A stretch of DNA of 64,000 nucleotides, from assembly GCF_025602895.1 (NCBI RefSeq), contig NW_026516233.1, forward strand, positions 372,001 through 436,000, written 5' to 3'. The position numbers and the translations under genes are program-made. Shown here in pieces: positions 51,958 to 63,816 of the stretch. The stretch comes from Polychytrium aggregatum (Eukaryota > Chytridiomycota > Chytridiomycetes > Polychytriales). How positions within the stretch are numbered: position 1 is the stretch's first letter; each line of letters starts with the position of its first letter. The notes beneath the pieces were generated by a model that saw nothing but the letters and a program-made list of their open reading frames with translations, was not told where the DNA came from and searched no databases.

Positions 51958-53132
51958 GACGATGCGAGGATGAGTGGCCTTTGGATACGGAATCGCTGCG
52001 GAATGGAGGGCAGACTGCGCGGGTTAGCGTCTCGAAGCCTTAGCGAGGGGACGAAGACAGGATGGTGGTTGAAAGGCCGGACTTGTTCCAGAGTGATAGC
52101 CGGGAGATGAAGAAGCAAGGGGCCCACGGTGCCTGGGTGTGGGTGGAGCTGATGGAGGGCGATCTCGGGTGATCTCGGTGGTCTCAGGGGTGGAGAACAG
52201 CCGAGGGATGAGACCCACCTTGGCAGATGGCAAGCAAACGTTCGGGGGAGGGAAACGATAGGCCAGGAGGAAGCGTTAGGCCCGAGGATGGGGCAGAGAT
52301 CAGACAGACAGATACGATCCGGCGGCCTGATGGAGACGAAGATTGGATGGGCTTCAAAAAGCAAAAACGACAGAAGGAGCGCTGATTTGTCAGGGCCGGA
52401 CGATGCACTGTCAGTGTGCGCAGCAGCAGCGCCTGCGCACGGCCGCGGTTGGCTTGTTGGCCGCGCTTTGGCCACGTCACGCGGATGGCTGGAGTGTGGA
52501 TCGAGTGTGGATCGAGTGTGGCTGGAGTGTGGCTGTGTCTCACTCACACAGGCACAGGCACAGACACCGCCGCTTCACCCACTGTGACGGTGCAGCTGTA
52601 TCCGTTGTATCCGAGCCGGCCGGCTGACCGCCGCGCTGGGCGTTGGTGTGACATTTGCATCGCCGGGTCCGCGGGCAGCAAGGTTGAGCGCGCGCCACAC
52701 GCACAAATAGGCTGAACAGGCGACGCACACAATCAATGGCGCACTGCCACTGCGCCAGCGCGACAGACACACCGTGGTGGGCTTGTGCAATGCGTGGCGC
52801 ACACTGCCAAGGGCACGCGCAATGCACGCCCAATGCACTCACAATCGACTCGCAGTGCACTCGCAACGCGCTCACAGCAAACGCGATGCGTGTCAGTCGC
52901 ACACGCCCCGACGCGCCCCTCCGCGACCGCGTCTGCGCAACAGAGCCAAGTGCAGGGCTGTGGCCCACGAACCCGCACGCCCTGCGTCGCCCCTCGGCCG
53001 CGGCAACAAAAACGGCCGTGCAAACCCCTCCTCGTCCATCCCTCGTCCTTCCCTCGTCCGTCCCTCGTCCTTCCCTCGTCCTTCGCTTTCCCCCCCTCTG
53101 GCACTTCCGGTCCTCCCGCTGGTCCTGTTGCA
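51958..53132. promoter_or_regulatory. Divergent promoter region, m-AAA protease / SH3 gene
   Basis: Shared 1.2-kb upstream region. It holds a short imperfect repeat (ggatcgagtgtg) at about 52497-52535. Close to the SH3 gene, at about 53030-53095, is a pyrimidine tract built of a 9-10-base unit (ccctcgtcctt). No gene is supported; the open frames here are Cys/Ala/Arg-rich chance frames on both strands. Confidence 0.5.
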
Positions 53133-55129
53133 ATGAAGAACCTGGCCCAGATCGCCCTGGCCTTTGCCGGCATCGCCCTGCTCGGCAGCGCCGCCGCCGA
53201 CACCGCTCCCGAGTCCCCTGCCAACCTCGCCCTTTTCAGCGAGGGCGTCGAGCACTTTGGCTCCGCTGCCCTCCAGGCCTTTGCTTCCGATCGCCGTCTC
53301 GTCGCCGTGAGTAGCACTCTCAGCCGACCTGTGTGGCTGCTGTCTCGTCGCCTTGGCTCTGTATCTCCCCTTACTTCGTCGCCTCGTTCTATCGGGATAC
53401 TTACCCTCCTCGTCTTTCACCAGAGACAACAAACTACCATCTCCGGTGCCGCTCTCTGCGCCAGCAGCGGCTTCTGCTACGTCGACGTCCACACCTCGCA
53501 TGTCCGTATCTGCAGTCTGGGATCGTGTGCAGCTCGTGGTGTGCTGATCGACACCGGCTTCGTGTGTCTTCCATTGTTGGCCTCGCTCAACCCCCGATAC
53601 TCGGCCCAGTCTATCGGCCTGTAACATCCCTTGTTCGCACATGAAACGATCCGCCGCCATCGTTCTTGCCAACTAACGCACCATTTTCCTGCCACGCCAC
53701 CGCCGATTCAATCTGCTTCACTGGGTGATTGATCGTATGCCCTCCGCTCCTCTCTCTCGGCTGCTTCCTCGCCCAACAGTACTGCTGGGATGACTTTGTC
53801 AGCCTCACCTCCAACCTGCCCACCACCCCCCTGGGTCTCCAGCAGGCTTTCTGCACCGAGTGCTGGATCAAGCTCATTCCGTACTTCACCAGCGTCTTCA
53901 GCAGCAACGCTACCCTCCTCCAGGACGTCAACACTTTCAAAACCACCATTGGCACCGTCTGCGGCCCCAACTTCCTGACCACGGGTCAGATCACCACTGG
54001 CTCGCTCAGCGGAACCTCCGTTTCGTCTTCCGACGTCGTCGTCGTCAGCCCCGGCGGCAGCGTCACCACCAAGCCCGTTCCCCTCTCCACCAGCACTGTC
54101 CCCGTCAGCACCCCTATCTCGCCCGGCCCGAGCCCCTCATCCTCCAGCGGCCTCTCGGGCGGTGCTATTGGCGGTATCGTTGCCGGCGCCGTCGTCGTCG
54201 TGGCCCTGATTGCCGGTTTTGTTATCTATTCGCGCAAGAAGCCCAACGACAAGCCCGTCGATCCCAATGGATCCTACAACGCTGCCTCGGTTCCCAAGCC
54301 TGTGTACAGCGCTCCTGCTCAGGTTGAAACCAGCTATCCCCAGCAAGCCGCTCCCCCCGCCAGCCAGGGCTACTACCCTGCCCAATCCGCTCCCCCCAGC
54401 CAGGGTTACTACCCTGCTCAATCCGCTCCCCCGGCCACCCAGGGATACTATCCCGCTCAGCAGCAGCAGCCCCCCGCCGCCCAAGGTTACTACCCGCCTC
54501 AGTCTGCCGCCCCTGCCCCCCAGGGCTACTACGCCGGCCAGCAGCCTCCCGCCAGCCAGGGCTACTACGCGGCTCCCACCTCCTACCCTACCGACCAAAA
54601 GTTGAGCAACCCTCAGTTCCAGCCTCCCCAGGACGCCTACGCCCCTGCCCCTGCCGCTGCGTACCAGTCGACCCCGAGCCAGTACAGCCAGCCTCAGCAC
54701 AGCCGATTCGTGGTCATCCAGGCCTACGACACCAAGAGTCCGTATGAGATGAACCTCCATCTCGGCGATGTCATCCAGCTCCAGTCCGACTTCAACACTG
54801 CCGGCATGGCTCAGGTAGGTTTCATCGTAGCCCAGGACAGTCCCCAATCATCGTGTGCCTGGAGATACGGAACACTCCCGCAGTGCTCTGCCTCTGTTTG
54901 CTCCTGTACCCAGCCAACGGTCCTGCGCCGCTTGATCCGTTCATTGGCGAATGCCGCTACGAATGCCGTCTCTTGCCACCGCTGATCACGTTGCACGATT
55001 GGGCGCTCATTTTGCTCTCTCACCACCATCGTCCACCAGGCCTTCAACCAGACCACCGGCATGACTGGCCTCGTCCCCGAAAAGTATCTCCGTCCCTTGA
55101 CAGATGGTGCTGGATCCTCCCAGTACTAA
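53133..55129 (+). CDS. Single-TM receptor-like protein with C-terminal SH3 domain, paralogue (3 or 4 exons)
   Basis: Exons supported: 53133-53306 (signal peptide MKNLAQIALAFAGIALLGSAAA), 53780-54814 and 55040-55129, all in phase 0, giving 432 residues. An extra exon starting near 53424 is possible, since an in-frame Cys-rich stretch lies there, but it is not needed. The ectodomain has a Cys cluster (YCWDDF, FCTECW, TVCGPN) and a Ser/Thr stalk. The TM helix is GAIGGIVAGAVVVVALIAGF, followed by basic RKK. The cytoplasmic tail carries about eight SQGYYPAQ-type repeats rich in Tyr, Pro and Gln. The SH3 domain is at the C-terminus (RFVVIQAYDTKSPYEMNLHL onward, then GMTGLVPEKYLRPL), split by an intron at the same place as in the gene at 3443-5930. 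Signalling role inferred. Confidence 0.75.
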
Positions 55130-56424
55130 AGCTGAAGCCTCCCAGTGTTAGAGCTGAAGCCCAAACCCAGAAACCCGACACCGCCACTTTCGACCCGACT
55201 CTGTCTCTGCCCGTGCAAAGTGCACGGGCGAGTATATGTTTCTCCATCCCGCTCCCCACCCTGTCGCCCCTCCCATGTACGTCTGTGCGTATGTAATCGA
55301 TCGATCGAGCCGTCTTTCCTCAAACCTCAACCTCAACCTCACCTGTGAATCTGCCAGCCTTTCTCTTGTTTTGCGCTCAAATGTCTGCTCACTGCTGTTT
55401 ATTCTTTCATGGTGTTGTTTATTCTTTTTACCTATCCTTGCGTTTGGCGCATCTCGCTCATCCCGATCTCGAAGATTCACATTCGAATGTCATCTTAACG
55501 AGCCCGATGCGCCGATCTGAGCCTTCATCCTTTCGACTAGCCTCTTTCTGTCTTTTTTTCTTCTTCTGCCTCCAGGATAATTTCGTTGTGGAGGATGCGC
55601 CCCTGCGCACTTGTAGAGCGATCACGAAAAGAAAGAAAAAAAAATGCAACGGGATCCACCCTTCCCCCAAATTTGCCCTCGATTGTGAATGGTTTTGATG
55701 CGAATACACACGTCCATCTACAATCAATCACCATCTCTGCTGTCGAAGCGGGACAGAGGGGATATACGTCCATGCGATTCGTTATCCGCTGCTGAGCAGT
55801 CTCGTATCGACCTGGGCACGGCATATCCGGATTGATGGGTCAGAGAGCTGTTCGCTGTGGGCCATGGAGGAACCACCCGCGAATACATTTTTTTTTCTCG
55901 TTGCTGCTGCGCTTTTCCTTCTGCGCCGCAACGCCTTTCCCACCACCACCACCACCATCACGACCTTCACAACCACCATTCCCGCCGTCGTCGTCGTCGC
56001 CATCGTCGTTGTCGTCGTCTGGAAGCCCGCCTGCTCTTCAAGCACATCCCCGCGCACGATCCCTGAGCACCCCCCTGTCTCGACTGGATAAGATCTGCGA
56101 TCGTCTCTCCGTCCGACTCGCCTTGCATTGTGAGTCGCTCGCCCTTGGCCCCTTCGTCGCTCGCGATCCGATCTGGCTCCTGTGCCTGCCGCAGCACCGC
56201 TGGCTGCCAAACGGCCATCCGTTGGCTTTCATCGCCCTCTCATCACATCCAGCATTCTCTCTTCGAGGCAGCTGCTCTCGAGTCCGTACTGACACTGTTC
56301 TCCCGATTCTGGCATCCATCGACTCGTCTCTGTTCTTTCCGCTCTTGTTCTTGCGTCGGATCCTCCCTCCTTCGTCCCCACAATCCTGCCGCGCTTCAGT
56401 CCGCTCTCGATCTTCATCGCCATA
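55130..56424. other. Intergenic: 3' flank of SH3 gene and eRF3 promoter/5' UTR
   Basis: About 1.3 kb. Long pyrimidine-rich stretches (tttctgtctttttttcttcttctgcc near 55545-55570, and TC-rich DNA at 56030-56420) precede the eRF3 ATG, and a CACCAC run occurs near 55945-55960. No supportable gene; an unspliced upstream exon of eRF3 cannot be excluded. Confidence 0.45.
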
Positions 56425-59400
56425 ATGAGTGACCCTTCCAACGACGAAAGCCTGGCTCAGAACACCCAGGCCAAGCTCAACATCTCCTCGGGCTCGGCGG
56501 CGCCTTCTTCTGGCAAGAAGCTCACCATCCCAAAGTCGTTCAACATTGGCGCCTCTGAGTTTGTGCCTTCGTGGATGTCGTCGGCCCCTGTGCCTGCCCC
56601 GACCTGGACGCCCCCTGCCGGTGGAAACCAGCAGGGCTTCCAGCCTCAGCAGTCGCAGCAGCGGGGAGGCTTCCAGCAGGGCTACCAACCGCAGCAACAG
56701 CAGCAGCAACAACAGCAGCAACAACAGCAGCAGCAGCAACAGCGGGGCTATCAGCAACCTCAGGCCTACCAGGCTCCCCAGCAGGCCTTCCAGGCCCCTC
56801 GACCTGCTTCCCGCGACCAGCCCGCTCCTGCAAAGGCCGCCTCGCTGCCCGTCCCGCAGCCGGCCAAGACGGCCTCGCTCTCTGAGGCTCCCGCCGCTGC
56901 TTCTCCCAAGCCTGTGTCGCCTGCGGCTTCGCCGGCTCCCTCCAAGCCCTCGACACCGGCTCCCAAAGGTGCGTATGGCTCCTCTGACAAGCGGGCGCAA
57001 CAGGCTGCGAATCGATTCTGTCGATTCTGTCGATTTTGTGGATCGATCTGGGCGGCCATGAGCGGGGAGCGTGTCTGTCGGTGAGAGAGATGCGGATTCG
57101 GACTGGTGGTTGGACGCATCGCATCTATGCGACGAAAGGGAGAGAGCCGAACACACCTTTGCCCGTCCGACCAGCTCTCTCAACATCATTGGTTTCTACA
57201 CTCTTTTGCCTTCAATCGATCTCACCTGCCTTCAATCAATTCGATTCGACTCGATTCGACTTGACTCGACCTACGCTCGATCAACTCGGATTGCTGGATC
57301 GCCTCTGTGGCTGTTTTGGCTGCGTTGGCAACCGCTACTCTCGTGGGCGGACCTAACACGGCCATCGCGGAACGATCTTGCCACCGAACTGATCCGGCGC
57401 AACGGTGTCGTCCACTCGCCGCGCGCTTTGCCGGCAACTATCGAATCTCGGACGGCTGCCTCTGACCTGAATCCGCAATGCACCTCTGTAGCCGAGACCC
57501 CTGCTCCTGCTCCCGCTCCCGCAGCTGCTGCCCCTGCCCCCGTCCCCGCTGCCGCCCCTGCCCCCGTGGCCGCTGCTCCTGCTGTCGTCCAGGCTACTCC
57601 CTTGAACATTCCCGAACCTGACTTTGACGACATTGGAGATGATCTCAAGAAGTCTGTCAACGTGCTGTTCATGGGTCACGTCGATGCCGGCAAGTCCACC
57701 ATGGCTGGCCACATTCTGTGAGTGATCGCGTCGGCAGTCATCGCTGTTGTTATCGTTGTTATTGTTTGGCGATGCGTGGAGGATACTGGGCGGGTGGGTT
57801 TGCTAGTGTCTCGCCGCCCATTTTCTCGGCCACTGGCGCTGTCTTTCTGCTGCTGCACGATCTGCGCTTTGCCCGGCTCGTACTGATGCGTCTCCGCGAC
57901 CGTCGCTCCGGTGGACAGGTTCCTCACCGGTATGGTTGACAAGCGTACCATGGAGAAATATGAACGCGAGGCCAAGGAGCTCGGCCGTGAGTCGTGGTAC
58001 CTGTCCTGGGCCATGGATCTGAACTCGGAGGAGCGCGCCAAGGTGAGTGAGTGGCTCAGTCTGCTGCTCGATCTTGTCGACAGCATGGCTGTGGGTCGAC
58101 CACAGCACTCTCGACCACAGCACCCCGACCACAGTATTCCCGACCGCACCAATGTCGATGTCTTCTCTGGCCGTGGGCCCCACAACCGACTCGCCCCATC
58201 TCACAACCTCAATCCTGCTGCCGTCGCTGTTTTATCGTTTCTCTGCTCAGGGCAAAACCGTCGAGTACGGCCGTGGCTACTTTGAGACCGAGAAGCGCCG
58301 TTTCACGCTTCTGGATGCCCCCGGCCACAAGAACTTTGTCCCCAGCATGATCGAGGGCGCCTCGCAGAGTGACGTTGGCATCCTCGTCATCTCGGCCCGC
58401 AAGGGTGAATTCGAAACCGGCTTTGAGAAGGGCGGCCAGACTCGTGAGCACGCGCTGCTTGCCAAGACCGTTGGTGTCCAGCGTCTCATCATCGCCATCA
58501 ACAAGATGGACGATCCCACCGTCGTCTGGTCCAAGGAGAGGTGCGTTAATGTCAACGCACGGGAGGACACGGGAGGAGGGGGGAGCGGCCACAGATGGCG
58601 CTGGCATTTGGGAGAGGGTCACTGACAGGAGATCTCTTCGCACCTCGATGTACATTTCCTCGCTGTGTCTCATCAACTCTGCCTTGCGGATCTGTCGGGG
58701 CGATAGATACGACGAGTGCATCAACAAGCTCATTCCGTTCTTGAAGCAAGTCGGCTTCAACCCCAAGACAGGTGAGCGGTCGCTATAGGTCGCGGCATGC
58801 GATGCGATCAACCGTAGTGTGGCTCCTCGATGCCCGCCGCTGCGCGCTTCAGCCGACATAGCACTCTCGTGCCGATCCCGTCGACCCTGTTGTTCTAACT
58901 GCTCCACTCTGCCTTGTCCTGGCCGCGTTCGTGATGCCCAGATGTCGACTTCCTTCCCGTCTCTGGCTTCACCGGCGCCAACATCAAGGAACGCTTCTCT
59001 GACTGTCCTTACTACAGGTGCGCATCGCCTCCGTGAGAGGACCTTCCTTGCTTGTCTGTCTGCTTGCCGAGATGGCTGGTGCCGCGTGCATCCGCTGACT
59101 GCCAATCTGCCGCTGTGCCTGTCCCACAACCAGCGGCCCCGCCCTCCTCGAGATCCTGGACAGCGTCGAAGTCAAGGACCGCAAGTATACCGCCCCTTTC
59201 ATGATGCCCCTCGCCGACAAGTCCAAGGATATGGGCACCATCGTGTCTGGCAAGATCGAGTCTGGCCGTATCAAGAAGGGCCAGACGGTGCTCATGATGC
59301 CCAACAAGGTACGACGTTGCAATCGTTGAGCACGCCGCTACCCCCGACCTCAGTCCATGACCGTATGATTGGGTGGCTGTGGTGTCGCGGATGTCCAGCC

Positions 59401-60502
59401 TGGCTCAGCTCGGCAGCTTCCTCGCCGCAAAAGTGAATGTCCTTCTGACCCGGCGTTCCTTGTGGTTTCGACATCCAGCGAGTCTGTGAAATCTCTGGCA
59501 TTTTCTTTGAAGACCAGGAACTCACCATCGGCCAGAGCGGTGATAACGTCCGTCTCCGTCTGAAGGGCATTGAAGAAGAAGTGAGTGATGTGTGCTGCTT
59601 GGTCTGCCGTTTGGTCTGCCGTTTGGCATGCTGTTTGGCATGCTGTTTGGGTATTGACGCTGCCCTTCTGCGGCCTTGTCGCGCTTTGCATCCAGGACAT
59701 CCCCACCGGCTCGGTCCTCTGCAGCCCCAACCACCCGATCCACACCGTCATTGCCTTCGAGGCTCAGGTGGCCATTGTCGAGCACAAGTCGATCATTTGT
59801 GCCGGTTACACCGCCGTCATGCACGTCCACAATGTCCGAGAGGAAGTCACCCTGTCGGTGCGTATCGCGAATGTAGAGGGAAGAGAGATTTGCCACCAGT
59901 CGAGCAAGGGAGGGGAAGACGATGAAGCCAAGAGGATTGCCTCATATCGTCCTCAGAGCCTGTCTGGAGCTGCTTCTTCAGCCGATCGTGGGATGGAGGT
60001 TGCCTGCCAGACAGTTAACTCCCACCACTATCGTCACCACCACCACCACCACCACCACCACCACCATCGCCTCCACCACCACCACCATCGCCTCCTACAA
60101 CAGGCTCTTCTCCACTTGGTCGACAAGAAGACCGGCAAAAAGTCCAAGAACCCTCCCAAGTTCTTGAAGCAGGGCGATGTCTGCATTGCCCGAATAGAGA
60201 CCTTGGGCGGCATGGTTTGCCTGGAGCCCTACAAGGAGTATCCTCAGCTGGGACGCTTCACTCTCCGTGACGAAGGTTTGTTGCTGCTGCGCTGTAGAGC
60301 GGGAGGGCGGGAGGGCGGGAATGATCCGCGCATATACGGTCGGTGTTGCTGCTGCTTGAATGGTGCCGATCTGACACAGCTGTCCCTTGGCTGTCCGTTC
60401 TCTCTTTCTCGTGCTCTCTCTCTCTCTCTAGGCAAAACCGTTGCCATGGGCAAGGTCACCAAGCTCATCCTGGACGCTGCTCCACCGGCAGAGCAGCAGT
60501 AA
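56425..60502 (+). CDS. SUP35: Translation termination factor eRF3 (11 exons)
   Basis: Exons: 56425-56968, 57492-57717, 57919-58042, 58251-58540, 58707-58771, 58942-59017, 59134-59308, 59479-59580, 59696-59857, 60104-60275, 60432-60502. They sum to 2007 bases, 668 residues plus stop. eRF3 is the GTPase that drives eRF1 in stop-codon release. The N-terminus has a PAM2-like motif (FNIGASEFVPSW, about 39-50) for poly(A)-binding protein. A Gln-rich prion-like segment with an uninterrupted run of about 18 Gln (about 90-107) follows, then a Pro/Ala linker. GTPase motifs: GHVDAGKST (243-251), LDAPGHKNF, NKMDDP and VSGFTGAN, with the eRF3-specific LTGMVDKRTMEKYEREAKE. Domains 2 and 3 are complete (IICAGYTAVMHVHN, RFTLRDEGKTVAMGKV). 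A (CAC)n tract fills part of intron 9, and a CT tract precedes the last exon. Confidence 0.95.
56695..56748 (+). repeat. CAG/CAA tract coding polyglutamine in eRF3
   Basis: About 18 consecutive CAG and CAA codons, mixed, so probably less slippage-prone than pure CAG. Confidence 0.95.
60036..60090. repeat. (CAC)n microsatellite in eRF3 intron 9
   Basis: Two runs of CAC triplets separated by catcgcct, ending just before the acceptor at 60101-60103. Confidence 0.9.
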
Positions 60503-61426
60503 ACGCCACAGGCGAGGAGGGTCTTGAGAACGGCAGTTCGTTGCTGCCCCCCGCCCCTCCCCTTCTCTCTCTCTCTCTATTCCATCCTCGACCAAGCGGG
60601 CATGCTTGGCCCTAGTTTGATGGGTGCTGTCGTGAGGATCGACAGCGAGTTTGGTCGAGGGCGACGGAAGGGCAAGGCGCTGATTGTCATGACAAGACCG
60701 ACTTGTGACACAGTCTTCTCCAAGAATGAATAAAAGATGTATCGCGATGGCGTTATACAAAGACCAGCGTAGCCTTCACTCTTGTGATCGTCAGGATGAT
60801 GCAAGGATGGGTGGGTGACAGGGCGCAGTCACTAACTCCATCTTTGTGCGGGCGGTGGATGGCACCAAAATATCTGTAGTGGTTTTCGTGCTCGAGATTG
60901 GGTTCGGCTCGGGATTGGATTCGGGCTCGAGCGAATTATGCTCCTCCCTTCCCAAAACAGCGAGCAGATCACCGATTGACAAAGGCGCTTGTATTCACTT
61001 GTAGATGGGGAGGAGACGGAGGATAATATGGCAGGCAAAAAGGGTGCAAGATCGAGGCATGAGGACTTGCGCCGACCTCGATCAGTCCCTCGTGCGGAAC
61101 CAGAGAGCGGGAGAGACGGTGAGCGTGGTGGAGAGAGGGAGGTGAATGAGTGAGCCAAGCGTCGAGGTAGGAAGTTGGAAGTTGGAGAGGAGAGAGACGG
61201 GAGAAAGTCAAAGAACACCAAAGAGAAAAATCGCTGAGTTGGCCTGGCCGGTAGAGGCTCACGGTAACAGGCAGAACTAGATCATGAGCCAGGTGGAGCA
61301 GGATAAGGATAGGAGGAGCAGGACGAAGAATACGGCGGAGGAGAATGGAAGAGAAAGAAGAAGAAGAAAGAGGAGGGGAGGCCACTGCGGAGGCGGATGA
61401 CATCCAGCATAGGCGAGTGCGCAATA
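60503..61426. other. Intergenic between convergent eRF3 and phosphodiesterase genes
   Basis: Holds the eRF3 3' UTR with its poly(A) signal, and the 3' flank of the phosphodiesterase gene. The stretch 61020-61390 is purine-rich (ggagaggagagagacggg, agaaagaagaagaag). No gene seen. Confidence 0.5.
60729..60734 (+). terminator. Polyadenylation signal AATAAA
   Basis: AATAAA lies about 230 bases after the eRF3 stop codon, in gaatgaataaaagatg. Confidence 0.55.
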
Positions 61427-63816
61427 CTACTTTTTCCCCTCTGTCTTCTCCAGCATCTCCTTGTAGTAGGTCAGGCTCTGTCGGATGGGCTGGATGATAG
61501 CAGCCTCCATGTTCGGCAGGACCTTGGCAGTCAGTTCGTACAGCGGAATCATGACGAATCCGATGAATCTGAGAGGAGCAGATGACGTCGGGACAGAAAT
61601 GTTGAGAGAGTGAAAGTGTGGGGAGGGAGGGAGGAGAAGTGAGTTTGGAGGGGAAGTGCGGAGATTGGCAAACCCACACCAGTCAAACGACACTGCCGCG
61701 ATCGCTTCTGCCTCCGTTGCCATGGAGCGGAGCAGCACACAGGGCAGCATGAATCTGCCACTCACCCGACTTGAGCACCGGCCTTGGTGACCTTCTCTCG
61801 GTCCATGAATGGGGCCGTGGGAAGCCCCTCGGCCTTTTCGCGGTCAGACTGGGCAAAGAACTCTTCCAGGAGACAGTCAACCCAAGGCTCTGTGTGTGGG
61901 CGCCGGACGTCGCAGGCACATCAATAACAAGCAAGAGCATGATCCCAGTCAAACACATGTCGTGGCAGACAAATAATCAGGTTCGGCTAGACTTGCGCGA
62001 GCGCACTCCAGAACGGGGGACATAGCGTGTGTGTCGGTATCGCTGTCGACGGCGGGCTTACCGGCAACCTCGGTCGGACGAACTGTGGGTGAGATTGAGC
62101 GGATGAAAGCGCCAACGAGTGAGCGAGTGAATGGGGCCGTCGGGTGGGAGAGATCGTCGGGTGGGAGAGGCCGTCGGGTAAGTAGAAGGAAAGATATCAG
62201 CCCCGTGTTCTGTAGAGTGGATATCATGAACCTGCATCGCACCGATTCGCAAATGCGACAGCCGGATTTGGATGGACGGCAGCCCAAACGACCGCAACTC
62301 ACCTTCGTTCGAAATGTCCGCGCATTTGATAATCATTTGAACGAGCTGAGAGATTCACCCAGCCAGATATGAGTTCGTGGCAACGAAACCTCGGATTCGT
62401 GCTCTGCCCAGCATTGGTCCTGACAGCGATCGTAGCCCCGGACGCTTTATCGCAATGTGAGCGTGCTCTCCCACGCATAGCTGAACATTCTCACAGCGGT
62501 GAGAGCGATCGCCAGCCTTGTATCCTCGACATCCATCACACCCCTTCTTCCCTTCTCTCCCCTCCTCTCTCATTACCAGGTTTCGCTGGTCCTGATCTTC
62601 GATGTTGAAGTTGTCCACGTGCTTCTTGAAGGCCGTCATGATCTCGCCATGCTTGGCCATGTCCGTGGCCAGGATGCATCGGATGGTGCCCTTGCGGATC
62701 TCGCGGAAGACTGCGTCGGGCACGTTGCTGAGGATGTTGGTCTCGGGGGCTCGCAGGAGCGTGAACAGCACGGCTGGATTGCGCATGGGTGTATGAGTGC
62801 ATGTGCGAGGTGAGAGGAGATGAAAAGAGGCAGTTGATCAAAGCCAATCAATGATCAAACAGATGGGTGAATGAACAAACGAGCTCGCTCGCTCGATAAA
62901 GGTGTCATGTTCATGTATGTTTAGCCAGCTCGCGTTGTAATCCATTTCCAGCCCAGGCTGAGAATATTGCTCCTCACCCTGAGCCACGGCATCGAGTTAC
63001 AATCCACCGTGTCGTGAGCCGTCGGGGAGCGGAGAGGGGGTCACTTACCCGCATGATGGTTCTCGAGCGGCGAGGTGTCGTTGTAGATGATGGCGAGGTC
63101 GGTTTTCGCTGGTGTGGTCAATGCGCACAAGTGTGCGTGAAACAAAGGCGGTCAGTGCTCAAACCGTGGCCACGGACACCGAGAAGCCTCTTCGTGCTGC
63201 TTGTTCCTACCATTGATTTGGTATGCATTGTTGTAGCCTGGGAGGAGGTGTGGAATGCGAGGTTCAGCATGGCAGTACAGAGTGTCAGCGACGATGGCTT
63301 TGATGTTTCTCGTTTGGTCGACCTGGCCGGCCGGCTCCGAAGTAACCCTTCCCAGTCTCAAAGCGGATGCATTCGCCACCGGCAGCGCAACACATCCCGG
63401 TGTGGTGTTGCATTTTGGTTGCCGAGCGTGGTATCCCCCTCAAGGCATCAAGAACTGTTCGCGCAATCCTTGGTGTGCACACATCGTCCTCCGTAGGCTG
63501 ATTGCGACGCAATGGACATATTACCTGGGTGGTCCAAGTCTAGAGAGCCAGTGGTCGCCATTCACCCCGCCGACACGGAAGAGTCCCACATTTTGCCCGC
63601 CGACACCATCGAAGCAGACAGGCGGATGGCATTCGGCGTCAGTCAAATCGGATCCATATCTACGTGCATTTGAGTAACTGGATTGGAGAGCACAGGGTGA
63701 CGGTCCGGTGCAACTGCAAGGGCCTCACCGTGGCCGATGCAGGAGATCAGGAGCACTAGCTTGTCGATAGGCTTGAGCTTGTGGACAATCTCTGTTGTAT
63801 GAATGATGCCGTACAT
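61427..63816 (-). CDS. Class I 3',5'-cyclic nucleotide phosphodiesterase, catalytic domain (partial, at least 9 exons)
   Basis: Minus-strand exons: 63816 (or beyond)-63729, 63539-63525, 63237-63211, 63108-63049, 62773-62577, 62345-62303, 62082-62062, 61889-61766, 61568-61427. All junctions keep phase. Hydrolyses cAMP and/or cGMP to 5'-AMP/GMP, ending cyclic-nucleotide signals. The HD-fold metal site is intact: [16 protein letters not shown], then [30 protein letters not shown], then [18 protein letters not shown] and [14 protein letters not shown] with the nucleotide-clamp Gln. DLDHPG lies on a 15-base exon; other exons are 21 and 27 bases. The upstream catalytic His region and any regulatory N-terminus lie beyond the right edge; an acceptor AG at 63818-63817 suggests the first visible exon is internal. 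I cannot tell substrate preference. Confidence 0.88.

Noticed and set aside
52540-53133. Cys/Ala/Arg-rich frames in the m-AAA/SH3 promoter region
   Set aside because: Several overlapping frames on both strands with no motifs and skewed composition; best read as GC-rich promoter DNA.
53424-53624. Definite extra exon of the second SH3 gene
   Set aside because: In-frame and Cys-rich, but exon 1 already joins 53780 in phase, and the only in-phase donors are weak. Left as a possibility only.
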